Shown here: positions 24,000 through 32,107 of the stretch, piece by piece | How positions within the stretch are numbered: position 1 is the first letter of the stretch | How the letters are laid out: each line of letters opens with the position of its first letter | Assembly (NCBI GenBank): GCA_024226735.1 | Contig: JAAELL010000214.1 | Span: forward strand, 1 to 55,879 | Origin: a bacterium | GTDB taxonomy: Bacteria > Planctomycetota > UBA1135 > GCA-002686595 | Direction of reading: 5' to 3' | DNA: 55,879 nt | Notes under the pieces: model-generated | Told to the model about the DNA's origin: nothing | The model's database searches: none | Seen by the model: the letters and a program-made list of their open reading frames with translations, nothing else | Translations under genes and position numbers: made by a program

Positions 24000-25787
24000 A
24001 TGTCAGACGTCCAGGCGGCTCCGCAGGTCGTGGAGCCCTATCCACTTTCGAACCTTCGTCACTCCGTCGCGCACCTGATGGCCTCGGCCGTCGGCAAGCT
24101 CTTCCCCGGCGCGAAGTTCGGTTTCGGCCCCGACATCGAGCACGGCTTCTACTACGACTTCGATTTGTCGGAGCCGTTGACCGACAAGGATCTGCGCAGG
24201 ATCGAGAAGGAGATGCGCAAGATCGCCAAGCGCTCGCCCGAGATCGTGCGCGAGGAAGTCACGCGCGAAGAGGCGCGCAAGCGGCTCACCGAGTGGGGCC
24301 AAGACTACAAGCTCGAAGCGCTCGAGCTGATCCCGGAGGGCGAGGCGATCTCGTTCTACGGGCACGGTAGCGGCGCCGAGGCGTGGGCCGACCTGTGCGA
24401 GGGACCGCACGTCGCGGGCTTCCAGTCGCTCGATTTCCACTTCAAGCTCCTCAGCATCGCCGGCGCCTATTGGCGTGGCAGCGAGGAGAACCCGATGATG
24501 CAGCGCATCTACGGGACCGCCTTCTGGTCGAAGGAGCAGCTCGACGAGCACCTCGAGTGGCTCGAGGAGGTCAAGCTGCGCGACCACCGCCGACTCGGCG
24601 CGGAGCTCGACCTGTTCTCGACGCACGCGGACGCGGGCGCGGGCTTCGTGTTCTGGCACCCGAACCTCGGTGTCGTGCGACGCGAGATCGAGGCGATGTG
24701 GTGGGACGAGCACACGCGCGGTGGCTACAAGCCGGTCTATACGCCGCACGTCTCGCGCGAGTCGCTCTTCGCCGTCTCGGGGCACCTGGAGAACTACGGC
24801 GAGATGATGTACGCGCCGATGGATCTCGACGAGCACCCGTACCGCGTCAAGCCGATGAACTGCCCGGGCCACGTCCTGATCTACAAGGATCGCGGACGCA
24901 GCTACCGTGAGCTGCCCCTGCGCTGGGCCGAGCTCGGCACCGTCTACCGCAACGAGCGTTCGGGCGTCGTGCACGGGATGCTGCGCGTGCGCGGCTTCAC
25001 CCAGGACGACGCGCACATCTTCTGCACGATCGACCAGCTCGCCGACGAGATCGCCGGCGTGTGCCGCATGGTCGACAAGTTCCTAACGACCTTCGGCTTC
25101 GAGTACACCGCCTACCTCGCGACCCGGCCGGCCGACAAGACGATCGGCGAGGACGAGGTGTGGGAGCGCGCGACCGAGGCGCTCCGTCAAGCGGCGGAGT
25201 CGATCGACCTGCCGCTCGTCCTCGACGAGGGCGGCGGCGCGTTCTACGGGCCCAAGATCGACTACAAGATCAAGGACGCCCTGGGGCGCGAGTGGCAGAA
25301 CTCGACGGTCCAGTGCGACTTCAACCTGCCCGAGCGCTTCGACCTGCACTACACCGATACCGACGGAATGCAGAAGCGTCCGATCATGGTGCACCGCGCC
25401 ATCCTCGGCAGCCTCGAGCGTTTTGTCGGCGGATTGATCGAGCACTTCGGCGGCAAGTTCCCGTTCTGGTGCGCGCCGACCCAGGTCGCGTTGATCCCGA
25501 TCCGGGAGGAGCACGCGGACTACTGCCGTACGCTCGAGGAGAAGCTCGCCGGCGAGCTGTTCCGCGTCGACGCGATGCTCGAGCCCGGTCACATGAACAA
25601 GAAGATCAAGCACGCTCAGAAGGAGCAGGTGCCGTTCATGCTGATCGCCGGTGAACGCGAGCGCGACGAGGGGACGGTCGCCGTACGCCGGCGCGGGACC
25701 CGCGAGCAGGAGGTCGTCAAGTTCGACGACTTCCTGGCGCGGATCCGCGAGCTGCGGGCGACGAAGGCGATCGGGCTGGACGGCTGA
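24000..25787 (+). CDS. thrS: Threonyl-tRNA synthetase without TGS domain
   Basis: ThrRS charges tRNA-Thr and edits Ser-tRNA-Thr. Residues 15-200 form the editing domain with the metal and editing motif HSVAH and, later, CEGPH. The class II catalytic core follows: MNCPGHVLIYK (zinc cysteine), motif 2 in RWAELGTVYRNERSGVVHG, then GAFYGPKIDYK and motif 3 at HRAILGSLERFVGG. The anticodon-binding domain occupies the last 100 residues. The usual N-terminal TGS domain (about 60 residues) is missing, giving 595 residues. An upstream in-frame ATG at 23913 adds only Arg-rich sequence. It is 91 bases after murB and ends at a strong hairpin. Confidence 0.96.
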   Translation: MSDVQAAPQVVEPYPLSNLRHSVAHLMASAVGKLFPGAKFGFGPDIEHGFYYDFDLSEPLTDKDLRRIEKEMRKIAKRSPEIVREEVTREEARKRLTEWGQDYKLEALELIPEGEAISFYGHGSGAEAWADLCEGPHVAGFQSLDFHFKLLSIAGAYWRGSEENPMMQRIYGTAFWSKEQLDEHLEWLEEVKLRDHRRLGAELDLFSTHADAGAGFVFWHPNLGVVRREIEAMWWDEHTRGGYKPVYTPHVSRESLFAVSGHLENYGEMMYAPMDLDEHPYRVKPMNCPGHVLIYKDRGRSYRELPLRWAELGTVYRNERSGVVHGMLRVRGFTQDDAHIFCTIDQLADEIAGVCRMVDKFLTTFGFEYTAYLATRPADKTIGEDEVWERATEALRQAAESIDLPLVLDEGGGAFYGPKIDYKIKDALGREWQNSTVQCDFNLPERFDLHYTDTDGMQKRPIMVHRAILGSLERFVGGLIEHFGGKFPFWCAPTQVALIPIREEHADYCRTLEEKLAGELFRVDAMLEPGHMNKKIKHAQKEQVPFMLIAGERERDEGTVAVRRRGTREQEVVKFDDFLARIRELRATKAIGLDG

Positions 25788-25807
25788 GGCGCTGCGGCGA
25801 CATCACT

Positions 25808-25846
25808 CGAGACGGGGCACGGGCTCGATGACCGTGCCCCGTCTCG
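25808..25846. terminator. Bidirectional terminator hairpin between thrS and a converging gene
   Basis: Perfect 15-base arms (CGAGACGGGGCACGG and complement) enclose a 9-base loop. The element fills the gap between the thrS stop and the stop of the converging propeller gene, and can fold the same way in both transcripts. There is no clear U run. Confidence 0.7.
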
Positions 25847-25848
25847 GT

Positions 25849-27102
25849 TCACAGGAACAGAACCGAGACCGCGTCGGTGAAGTTGCTCGACCCCAGATCG
25901 CGGAACCAGCACTGGAAGTTCCAGTTCTCGCCGGCGACGACCGCGCGCGGTGGGCTCAAGGGCAGCGCCGTGAGGTCGACGTCGATGCTCCCGGTCGGAC
26001 CGACGATGATGCTGCCCGCCTGATTGAAGCGACCGATCCCGGCGCAACCCTGAAAGCCACAGGTCAGGCACAGGTTGCCCTGGCTTCCAGGCGGCATGAA
26101 GACGCCCTGGTTGGAGCCGACGAGGAAGTAGCCGAACTCGCCCGTCGGCAGGTCCGTCGCCGTCAGCGTCAGGTCGTTCTCCAGGACGATGCGCGTACCG
26201 GAGAGGGTGATGCGCGCCGGCGCACCAGACGAGTTCGGAATGGCCGGCGAGCAGTAGCGCGTGCCGTTCACGCCCTTGGGGATCGTGATGCTCGTGCTGC
26301 CCTGGCAGGGGATCGGGAACTGACTCAACAGCGTTCCATCCTGCCCGTAGTTGAACAGAGCGTTCGAGCCGATGCCCGTGAGCCACAGCGTCCCGTCGAG
26401 CCCGACCGCGATGCCTCCGACGCCCCCAACGCCCGTGAAAATGGTCCCGAGCAGCGCTCCGTCGCGCGAGTAGTGCCGCACGAGGCCGGTGTTGTACACG
26501 ACCGTCCACAGTGAGCCGTCGGACGCGAAGTCGATGCCGCTCACTTCCTCAGTGCCGACGTCGATCGTGCCCAGCGGGGTTCCGTCGCGGCCGAGGTGAT
26601 GGATCGAACTCCCGTTGTAGTCACTCACCCAGAGCTCGTCGGTCGCGTCGATCGCAGGTGTCAGAGGCTGGACCAGGCCCGGTGCCGTATAGGTCGCCAC
26701 GTGGGTCCCGGCCGGCGTGTAGAGCTCCACGTCGCCGGTTTGATCCGAGACCGCGATCGTGCCGTCGGCGAAGACGCCGAGCGCGTAGGGCGTCTGCACC
26801 TCCGGCGTCGGCACGACGCTCAGCTCGACGCCGTCCGGCGAGAACGTCGCGATGCGGCTCGGAACGCGATAGGTCGTGAGCCAGTTGCCGTTCGTGTCGA
26901 TCGCAGCACCGCTCCAGCGATTCGCCGAGCCACTGGTCGCGGACGAGACGAGCGTGCCGTCGGGGCGGTAGTGCCACAGCCCCGGACACTGACCGCCGCT
27001 GGTGCCGTAGGTGTTGAGCAGGATCTCGCCCTCGAGCACTTGAGCCTGCGCGGATGCCGCGAGCAGCGCGGCGAACACCGAAAGGAGCCTGGTCGGGGTC
27101 AT
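25849..27102 (-). CDS. Secreted NHL-like beta-propeller protein with planctomycete C-terminal module
   Basis: The protein has 417 residues and a signal peptide (1-20, ending SAQA). Residues 25-275 contain repeated blade motifs of the DG-x-L/W type (RPDGTLV, GVFADGTIAV, GRDGTPLG, FASDGSLWTV, GLDGTLWLTG), as in NHL or SMP-30-like propellers. From about residue 290 comes a Cys-containing beta-rich module starting RYCSPAIPNSSGAPA and ending NFQCWFRDLGSSNF. The same module occurs in three other places in this window, two of them decayed. It may serve as a surface or export tail, but that is an inference. It is read towards thrS, with a shared terminator between. Confidence 0.85.
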   Translation of the reverse strand: MTPTRLLSVFAALLAASAQAQVLEGEILLNTYGTSGGQCPGLWHYRPDGTLVSSATSGSANRWSGAAIDTNGNWLTTYRVPSRIATFSPDGVELSVVPTPEVQTPYALGVFADGTIAVSDQTGDVELYTPAGTHVATYTAPGLVQPLTPAIDATDELWVSDYNGSSIHHLGRDGTPLGTIDVGTEEVSGIDFASDGSLWTVVYNTGLVRHYSRDGALLGTIFTGVGGVGGIAVGLDGTLWLTGIGSNALFNYGQDGTLLSQFPIPCQGSTSITIPKGVNGTRYCSPAIPNSSGAPARITLSGTRIVLENDLTLTATDLPTGEFGYFLVGSNQGVFMPPGSQGNLCLTCGFQGCAGIGRFNQAGSIIVGPTGSIDVDLTALPLSPPRAVVAGENWNFQCWFRDLGSSNFTDAVSVLFL

Positions 27103-27123
27103 CGGTCCAGGATACCCGAGCGC

Positions 27124-27625
27124 TCAATAGAACGTCACCGCGACCCCGTTCGTGAAGTTGTTCGTCGAGCCCGCGTCGCGGAACCAGCACTGGAAGTTCC
27201 ACGTCTCGCCCGGCACGACCGCCTGGGTCGGGTTGACCGGAATCGCAGCCAGGTCGAGCAGTAGGCTCCCGCGCGGTCCCGTCACGATCTGGCAGGCGTC
27301 GTTGAAGCGCCCGATGTTACCGGCGAGGCACACGTAGCCCACGCTGCCGACGGGCATGGCGAAGCCGCTCGTCTGGCCCGCGAGGAAGTAGCCGAACCGG
27401 CCCGTCGGCAGGTCGGCGGCGAAGAGGATGGCCGTGCCGGCCGAGACCTCCGCGCTGCCCAGGAAGTCGATCGTCGCCGGCGCGCCGCTGGAGTTCGGGA
27501 CGGCCGGTCCGCAGTAGAACTGGACCGCGGGCGTCTCCTTGCCGACGCGGATGCGCACGGCCTCGAGACCGATCGGGAACGTGCTGAGCAGGTTGCCCTG
27601 TCTGTCGTACTGATGGATCGAGTCG
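27124..27625 (-). pseudogene. Decayed copy of the module-bearing secreted protein
   Basis: The frame encodes only the last blade (SVDSIHQYDRQGNLLSTFPI) and the complete C-terminal module (FYCGPAVPNSSGAPA to NFQCWFRDAGSTNNF). It closely parallels the end of the neighbouring 417-residue protein. Upstream of about 27625 the frame stays open to an ATG at 27729, but that part is Arg/Pro-rich, without signal peptide or blades. It is therefore a 5'-truncated paralogue, probably left by tandem duplication and deletion. If translated from 27729 it would be 201 residues and not exported. It lies 21 bases upstream of the intact copy, on the same strand. Confidence 0.7.
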
Positions 27626-27743
27626 ACGCTGTGGCGGCGCTGACGTGGATCGCGACGAGGGACGGCTTCGGGCGTGCGGACATGCCGATTCTCCTTGGCT
27701 GCTTGCGGGTCCCGTGCTCCAGGCGGCATCAGCGTACATCAGG

Positions 27744-27772
27744 GGCCGTGGGCCGGCGACGGGCCCACGGCC
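27744..27772. terminator. Hairpin in the spacer upstream of the regulatory-like protein gene
   Basis: Perfect 11-base arms (GGCCGTGGGCC and complement) enclose a 7-base loop. It sits in a 281-base stretch (27626-27906) without a gene, between the decayed module copy and a plus-strand gene. A terminator or a transcript leader structure are both possible. Confidence 0.45.
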
Positions 27773-27906
27773 AACCACGCGCGGGCGCCGCTGCGCGACT
27801 ACGAACCGGAATGCCCAAAACCGAGTTCCACGGGCCGGCCTTCGTCCGGCGCCACACAATGGAGCCGTGGGCTGGAGCCGAGTGCAGGTAGAGAGGAAGG
27901 TGGGGG

Positions 27907-29592
27907 ATGCGAGCCGTCGCTCTGATTGCAGCTGTCGTCGCCGTCCTGGTTCTCGTGCTGTGGCGCACGGACCGTGCACCGTTTGGCCTGCAGCTCGATC
28001 AGGAGTCGAGCGCGCGTCGTGCGGCTCGACTCGAAGAGCCATCCGAGGGCGGGCGCGAGCCGCTGCGCGTGTCGAGCGCGCCGGCGGCGATCGGCTCGAC
28101 TCGAGTCCTTCTGCGTGTCGTGGACTCCTTCGGCCAACCGCTCCCAGCCGTCGATCTGTTCGCCCTCTCAGCCAATACGCATGAGCTCGCCGGTCGAACC
28201 GACGAGGCCGGAGAGTGCCCGCTGGACCTCGACGAAGAACACGGCCGGGTCCTCGCCAGGAAGCGGGGCTTTGCGAACCGGATTGCCTGGTTGCCCGGTC
28301 CCCAGGGCGGAGGTCGGACCATAGAGATCGAGCTCGCGCGCGAGGGAGTTCTCCGTGGGCGGGTCGTGCTGCCGACCCAAGAGCCCGTCGGATCGGGTGT
28401 ACAGGTCGTGGCCATTCGATCCGTGGCCCGTGGCTGGGCGAGCATCGGCTACGGGCGCCTGGTCGAAGCGCAGGATCCGCGCTGCCTCGTCGCCATCACG
28501 GATGACGCGGGTGCCTTCGAGATTCGAGGTTGCGACCCGGACGCGGAGTACGACCTCCTTGCCGGCGGGAAGGGACACGCTACGACCTTCCCCGAGGACC
28601 GCGCCGTCCAGGTCCGGCCGCCGACGGGACAGTCGATTGTCCTCGTCGTACACGAGCTGCTGGCCGCCAGGTTTCGAATCGTCGTGCCCGGCACGGACGT
28701 CGTTCCCCTCGAAAGCCTGCAGCGGCCCCGCAGAGGGGCGTACTCCTTCTTCCTGGGTCGTGAAGAGATCCGGCCGGCACCGTTCGTCGGCCCCGGCATC
28801 GAGCTCGCGGGGGTGGGCAGGGACCGCAAGAGCACGGTCGTGAGCGAGGAGCGCACCTTCGTCTTCGCGCGGGAAGCGCGCTTCGCGAACGCCGACTTGC
28901 GGTGCAAGCTCCGGCTGCCCCTCCACGAAGCGGCGGAGGTGCGTTTTCGGCCGGAGCCCCTCTCGCCAGAGACGCCGACGTTCGACCTGCCGGTCCCGCC
29001 GCACCCGAGCGGCTACGGGAGCGTCGAAGTGCGCTTCGCTTCCTCGCTCCACATCGGCGAGCACCAGCGTCTCTCGGACGTGGTCCAGCTCGAGATCGTC
29101 CCCCAGACCCAGCACCCTCCCTCGAAGATCGTCCTCGCCCTGGACATGGACCACGAGGCGCGAGTGGGCCTCGTCGACGGCGTACCGATGGGGGACTACA
29201 GGGCGCGCGTCCGCGTGCGGGACGGTGGCTTCCGCTACCCGCGGACACCCGGGCTCCCGCTGCACGTCGGAGCGGTCCCCGCGGTGCTGTCCGTGCTGGA
29301 CGTCGACATCGGGTCGATCGAGCTCGTGCTACGCACGACGACCGGTGCGTTCTCGGGTCCCGTCCAGCTCTACGTGGGGTATGGCCAACCCCAGATCGAA
29401 CCGGACGGATCCGAGGCGTGGAGGGTCGGTGCCGGGGCGCTCTGTTTCTTTGGCCCACCGTACCGAATCGGTGGACTGAGACCGGGACGGTACCGAGTCC
29501 ACTTCGACAAGCCGCTCGCCGAAACGACGTTCGTCCATGTCGTCGGCGGACAGCGAGAGCTCGTCGAGATGGAGGTGCGAGAGCGGCACTGA
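27907..29592 (+). CDS. Membrane-anchored carboxypeptidase-regulatory-like protein
   Basis: The protein has 561 residues with one N-terminal hydrophobic span (3-19, AVALIAAVVAVLVLVLW), probably an anchor with the rest outside the cytoplasm. The body reads as successive Ig-like or CarboxypepD-reg-like domains: VLLRVVDSFGQPLPAVDL with a following TDEAGECPLDL, GVLRGRVVLPTQEPVGSG with TDDAGAFEIRGC, and a final IELVLRTTTGAFSGPVQL. Such domains are common in planctomycete surface proteins and have no enzymatic role of their own. The ribosome site GAGGAAGGTGGGGG precedes the ATG. The gene is isolated and converges on the HEAT protein gene at a palindrome. Function unknown. Confidence 0.75.
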   Translation: MRAVALIAAVVAVLVLVLWRTDRAPFGLQLDQESSARRAARLEEPSEGGREPLRVSSAPAAIGSTRVLLRVVDSFGQPLPAVDLFALSANTHELAGRTDEAGECPLDLDEEHGRVLARKRGFANRIAWLPGPQGGGRTIEIELAREGVLRGRVVLPTQEPVGSGVQVVAIRSVARGWASIGYGRLVEAQDPRCLVAITDDAGAFEIRGCDPDAEYDLLAGGKGHATTFPEDRAVQVRPPTGQSIVLVVHELLAARFRIVVPGTDVVPLESLQRPRRGAYSFFLGREEIRPAPFVGPGIELAGVGRDRKSTVVSEERTFVFAREARFANADLRCKLRLPLHEAAEVRFRPEPLSPETPTFDLPVPPHPSGYGSVEVRFASSLHIGEHQRLSDVVQLEIVPQTQHPPSKIVLALDMDHEARVGLVDGVPMGDYRARVRVRDGGFRYPRTPGLPLHVGAVPAVLSVLDVDIGSIELVLRTTTGAFSGPVQLYVGYGQPQIEPDGSEAWRVGAGALCFFGPPYRIGGLRPGRYRVHFDKPLAETTFVHVVGGQRELVEMEVRERH

Positions 29593-29612
29593 TGCCCCAC
29601 CGCGGTGGGGCA
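29593..29612. terminator. Perfect 20-bp palindrome between converging genes
   Basis: TGCCCCACCGCGGTGGGGCA starts at the base after the stop codon of the upstream gene. It can form the same stem in both converging transcripts. No U run follows on the plus strand (a C run does), so termination would be structure-based. Confidence 0.55.
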
Positions 29613-29624
29613 CCCCCCCGTTCG

Positions 29625-29660
29625 CTCGATGTCCAGCACCCTCACTCGATGTCCAGCACC
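29625..29660. repeat. 20-bp tandem duplication at the end of the HEAT protein gene
   Basis: CTCGATGTCCAGCACC occurs at 29625-29640 and again at 29645-29660, 20 bases apart. The second copy encodes the last codons of the converging HEAT protein; the first lies just past its stop. It looks like a slippage duplication. Confidence 0.75.
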
Positions 29661-31756
29661 CCGCCACGCTCGCTGCTCGTCAGCGTCGGCGTGCTCGCGC
29701 GGTAGTTCGCGTTGCGCGCGAGCGCCGCGCGCCACGGCACGTAGGCCGGATCGGCCGCGAAGCCGAGCGCCCGCACGGCGCGTTCGCGCGTTTCGTCGGA
29801 GCGCTCGTCGTCGAGCATCAGAGCGACGAGCCGGTCGACCGAGCGCTCGTCTCCGATGAAGCCGAGGGCCGAAGCGACCGCGCCGCGGGTCGTCTCGACT
29901 TCTGTCTTCTCGAGGCGCTCGAGCAGGTGCGGGACGAGCTGCGTGTCACCGAGCAGCCCGAGGGCGATCGCGACGCGCGAGGTGAGCAGCGGCTCCTCCT
30001 CGGCCTCGACGAGCAGGCCCTGCAGGGGCTCGATCGCTTCGCGCGCGCCCATCAGGCCCAGGCCCAGTGCGACGTAGGAGCGCGCGTCCTCGCCGCGCGC
30101 CTTCTTCAGCTTGGCGAGCAGCGTCTCCGCCGCCGTCTGGTCGCCGCGCAGCCCGCACGCGATCGCGTACGCGCCGAGGTCCGAGGCGGTGCGTGCGGTT
30201 CGCATCGCCCCGCGCAGCGCGAGGTCCGGCGCGCTCGAGCGCTCCTGGCCGCGTTCGGCGAGCCCGTGTCCGAGAACGCCGAGCCCGAGCCCGGCCCACG
30301 GCTTGACGTTCTTCTTGCCCCTCGAGAGGTGGTGCAAGAGATCCTTGCGCACCTCCTGCGTCCCGGTCCAGGCCGTTTCGCCCTGGCCGCCGCGGCTGCC
30401 GATCTGACCGAGCGCGATCAGGGCGTAGCGCCGCTCGAGCGGATCGCCGTGGCCCGCCGCGCGGTTGAGCGCCCAGCGGATCCAGCGATCGACCGAGTCC
30501 TGGTCGGAGTCGCCGAGCAGCCCGAGTGCGAGCACCGAGCTCTGGCGCACGATCGCGGGCTGACGCGCGCTCTTCTCGAGGGATGCGATCAGGAAGTCCG
30601 TCACGGCCTCCTTGATGATCCGCAGCTCGCTCGCGCGCGGCTCGATCAGCCGCGCGAGCGTCGTCGCCGTATGCGCGCGCACGATCGGGTCGTACACCCG
30701 ATCGGCGGTGAAGTAGCGCATCAGGTACGTGATCTGGTTCTGCAGAGACGTCTCTGGCCCCGCGACCTTGCACGAGCCGCAGATGCACACGTTCGCCTTC
30801 GCTTCGAGCTCGAGCGGCACGAGCCCGATCGCGATCATCGCCGCGGCGCGCACGTCGCGCGCGCTCTCTGGGTCCTCGAGCAGATCGATCAGCGTGCGGA
30901 TGACGCCGGATCGCAGCGCGGCGTCCGTCGATCCGCGCCCCACGAAGCCGAGCCCGTACGCCGCGAACGCGCGCAGGGGCGCGTCGATCGTCTCGCGCCC
31001 GGTCGCCTTGCACCCCGCTTCGGTGCCCTTGGCGATCTCCGTGAGCAGCTCGACGTTGCCGCCGTCGGCGAGCACGCCGAGCGCCACCGCGGCCGTGCGG
31101 TTGATCGTGTCGCCGCCTTCCTTGAGGAAGTACTCGAGCACGAAGTCGAAGGCCTTGCGCTCGGGGTGCCGCGGGTTGGCGCCGCCGATCTTGGCGACCG
31201 CGAGCATTGCACCCTGCACGTACTCGATGCTGCCGCCACCTTCGATGGCCTTCTGCAGCGCGGGGACGATCTTCGCATCGACGGTCTGCGGCTTTGCGCG
31301 GCCGCCGATCTGCTCGCCGCTCTGGCCCTTGCCGAGGTAGAAGTCCTCGCCCGCCGTCTTCACCACGCCGGTGTGGATTCCGCCCAGCCGCAGGTACGCG
31401 TCCTTGTTGAACTCCCACCACAGCTGCCAGGCCGTGACGTCCTCGATCGGTTCGCCGTCGAGCGTGTAGGGGCTGTTCGGATCGAAGGGGCCTGGCGCGC
31501 CGCCGCGCGGGCTCTCGGGCCGGCCGCCGAAGCCGGGCGGCTTGCCCGGTCCGGGGGTCGCCGGGGCAGGGGTGTTGGGCGCTGCCGGCGCGGGGGTCGA
31601 GCCAGTCGTGTCGCCGGGCCCCCCGTAGCTCGAAGTGTTCTGAGCGGGAGTCGTGGACGAGGTCGGGATTTCGCAGCTGCCCTGAGCCGCCGCTGCTTGC
31701 GTCCACGTGCCGAATGCGAGCGCGGCCAGAACGGCCGGCTTGACTGCCTTCGTCAT
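29642..31756 (-). CDS. Large secreted HEAT-repeat protein
   Basis: The protein has 704 residues, a signal peptide (about 1-24, ending QAAAA), a Pro/Thr/Gly-rich linker (about 28-95) and then HEAT-type helical repeats to the end. Typical repeats are SSVLALGLLGDSDQDSVDRW, SYVALGLGLMGAREAIEPLQ and GAVASALGFIGDERSVDRLV. A small Cys cluster (CICGSCK) and another cysteine near it could form disulfides or a metal site. Similar long HEAT proteins are frequent in planctomycetes and unassigned. A GGAGGACAATCTG ribosome site precedes the ATG. The 5' leader carries a 13-base stem (31783-31827). Confidence 0.82.
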   Translation of the reverse strand: MTKAVKPAVLAALAFGTWTQAAAAQGSCEIPTSSTTPAQNTSSYGGPGDTTGSTPAPAAPNTPAPATPGPGKPPGFGGRPESPRGGAPGPFDPNSPYTLDGEPIEDVTAWQLWWEFNKDAYLRLGGIHTGVVKTAGEDFYLGKGQSGEQIGGRAKPQTVDAKIVPALQKAIEGGGSIEYVQGAMLAVAKIGGANPRHPERKAFDFVLEYFLKEGGDTINRTAAVALGVLADGGNVELLTEIAKGTEAGCKATGRETIDAPLRAFAAYGLGFVGRGSTDAALRSGVIRTLIDLLEDPESARDVRAAAMIAIGLVPLELEAKANVCICGSCKVAGPETSLQNQITYLMRYFTADRVYDPIVRAHTATTLARLIEPRASELRIIKEAVTDFLIASLEKSARQPAIVRQSSVLALGLLGDSDQDSVDRWIRWALNRAAGHGDPLERRYALIALGQIGSRGGQGETAWTGTQEVRKDLLHHLSRGKKNVKPWAGLGLGVLGHGLAERGQERSSAPDLALRGAMRTARTASDLGAYAIACGLRGDQTAAETLLAKLKKARGEDARSYVALGLGLMGAREAIEPLQGLLVEAEEEPLLTSRVAIALGLLGDTQLVPHLLERLEKTEVETTRGAVASALGFIGDERSVDRLVALMLDDERSDETRERAVRALGFAADPAYVPWRAALARNANYRASTPTLTSSERGGVLDIE

Positions 31757-31782
31757 CAGATTGTCCTCCGGTGTCCGGATGG

Positions 31783-31827
31783 GGGTCCGCCAGCCAGGTC
31801 CTCTACTGTAGGCGGGCTGGAGGACCC
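31783..31827. repeat. Leader hairpin upstream of the HEAT protein gene
   Basis: Arms GGGTCCGCCAGCC (31783-31795) and GGCTGGAGGACCC (31815-31827) pair with one mismatch around a 19-base loop. It lies 27 bases upstream of the minus-strand start and may shape that mRNA leader. Confidence 0.55.
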
Positions 31828-31834
31828 GGTGACC

Positions 31835-31862
31835 GTTAGGGGGGGCGAATGCCCCCCCTAAC
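31835..31862. terminator. Hairpin with GTTAGGG ends
   Basis: Perfect 12-base arms (GTTAGGGGGGGC and complement) enclose a GAAT tetraloop. With the CGTTAGGG/CCCTAACG ends it matches the hairpin at 43101-43140. It is downstream of the sigma-factor operon and could end that transcript. Confidence 0.55.
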
Positions 31863-32034
31863 GCCGCTACGCGGCGTGGTGTTTACTGGTTCAACGGCTG
31901 ACGCCGTTGAGACGGGGGCGCTCCGGAGCGACGGGGGATTGAGACGGGGGCGCTCCGGAGCGACGGGGGATTGAGACGGGGGCGCTCCGGAGCGACGCGA
32001 GGTTGAGACGGGGGCGCTCCGGGGCGAAGGGAAG
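31862..32034. repeat. Palindrome array with four 32-bp tandem repeats
   Basis: Two small hairpins come first: CGCCGC-TAC-GCGGCG at 31862-31876 and TCAACGGC-TGAC-GCCGTTGA at 31891-31910. Then four tandem copies of a 32-base unit (TTGAGACGGGGGCGCTCCGG and 12 more bases) begin at 31907, 31939, 31971 and 32003. Each unit holds the palindrome CGCTCCGGAGCG, imperfect in the last copy. The first two units are identical, the third and fourth diverge at their ends. No spacers or cas genes exist, so it is not CRISPR. The 351-base gap 31757-32107 contains no gene. Confidence 0.85.
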
Positions 32035-32107
32035 CAGGGGCCGATGACCTCTCCGCTCGGGAGCCGGAAGTCGACTCAGGAAAGCTCATCCTTATGCCTC
32101 CTGCCGG

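Noticed and set aside
29537..31861. A 774-codon plus-strand frame opposite the secreted HEAT protein
   Set aside because: The minus-strand protein has a signal peptide, ribosome site and regular HEAT repeats; the plus-strand translation has none of these.
31907..32034. Possible CRISPR array
   Set aside because: The 32-base units are directly tandem without spacers, contain internal palindromes, and no cas gene is near.
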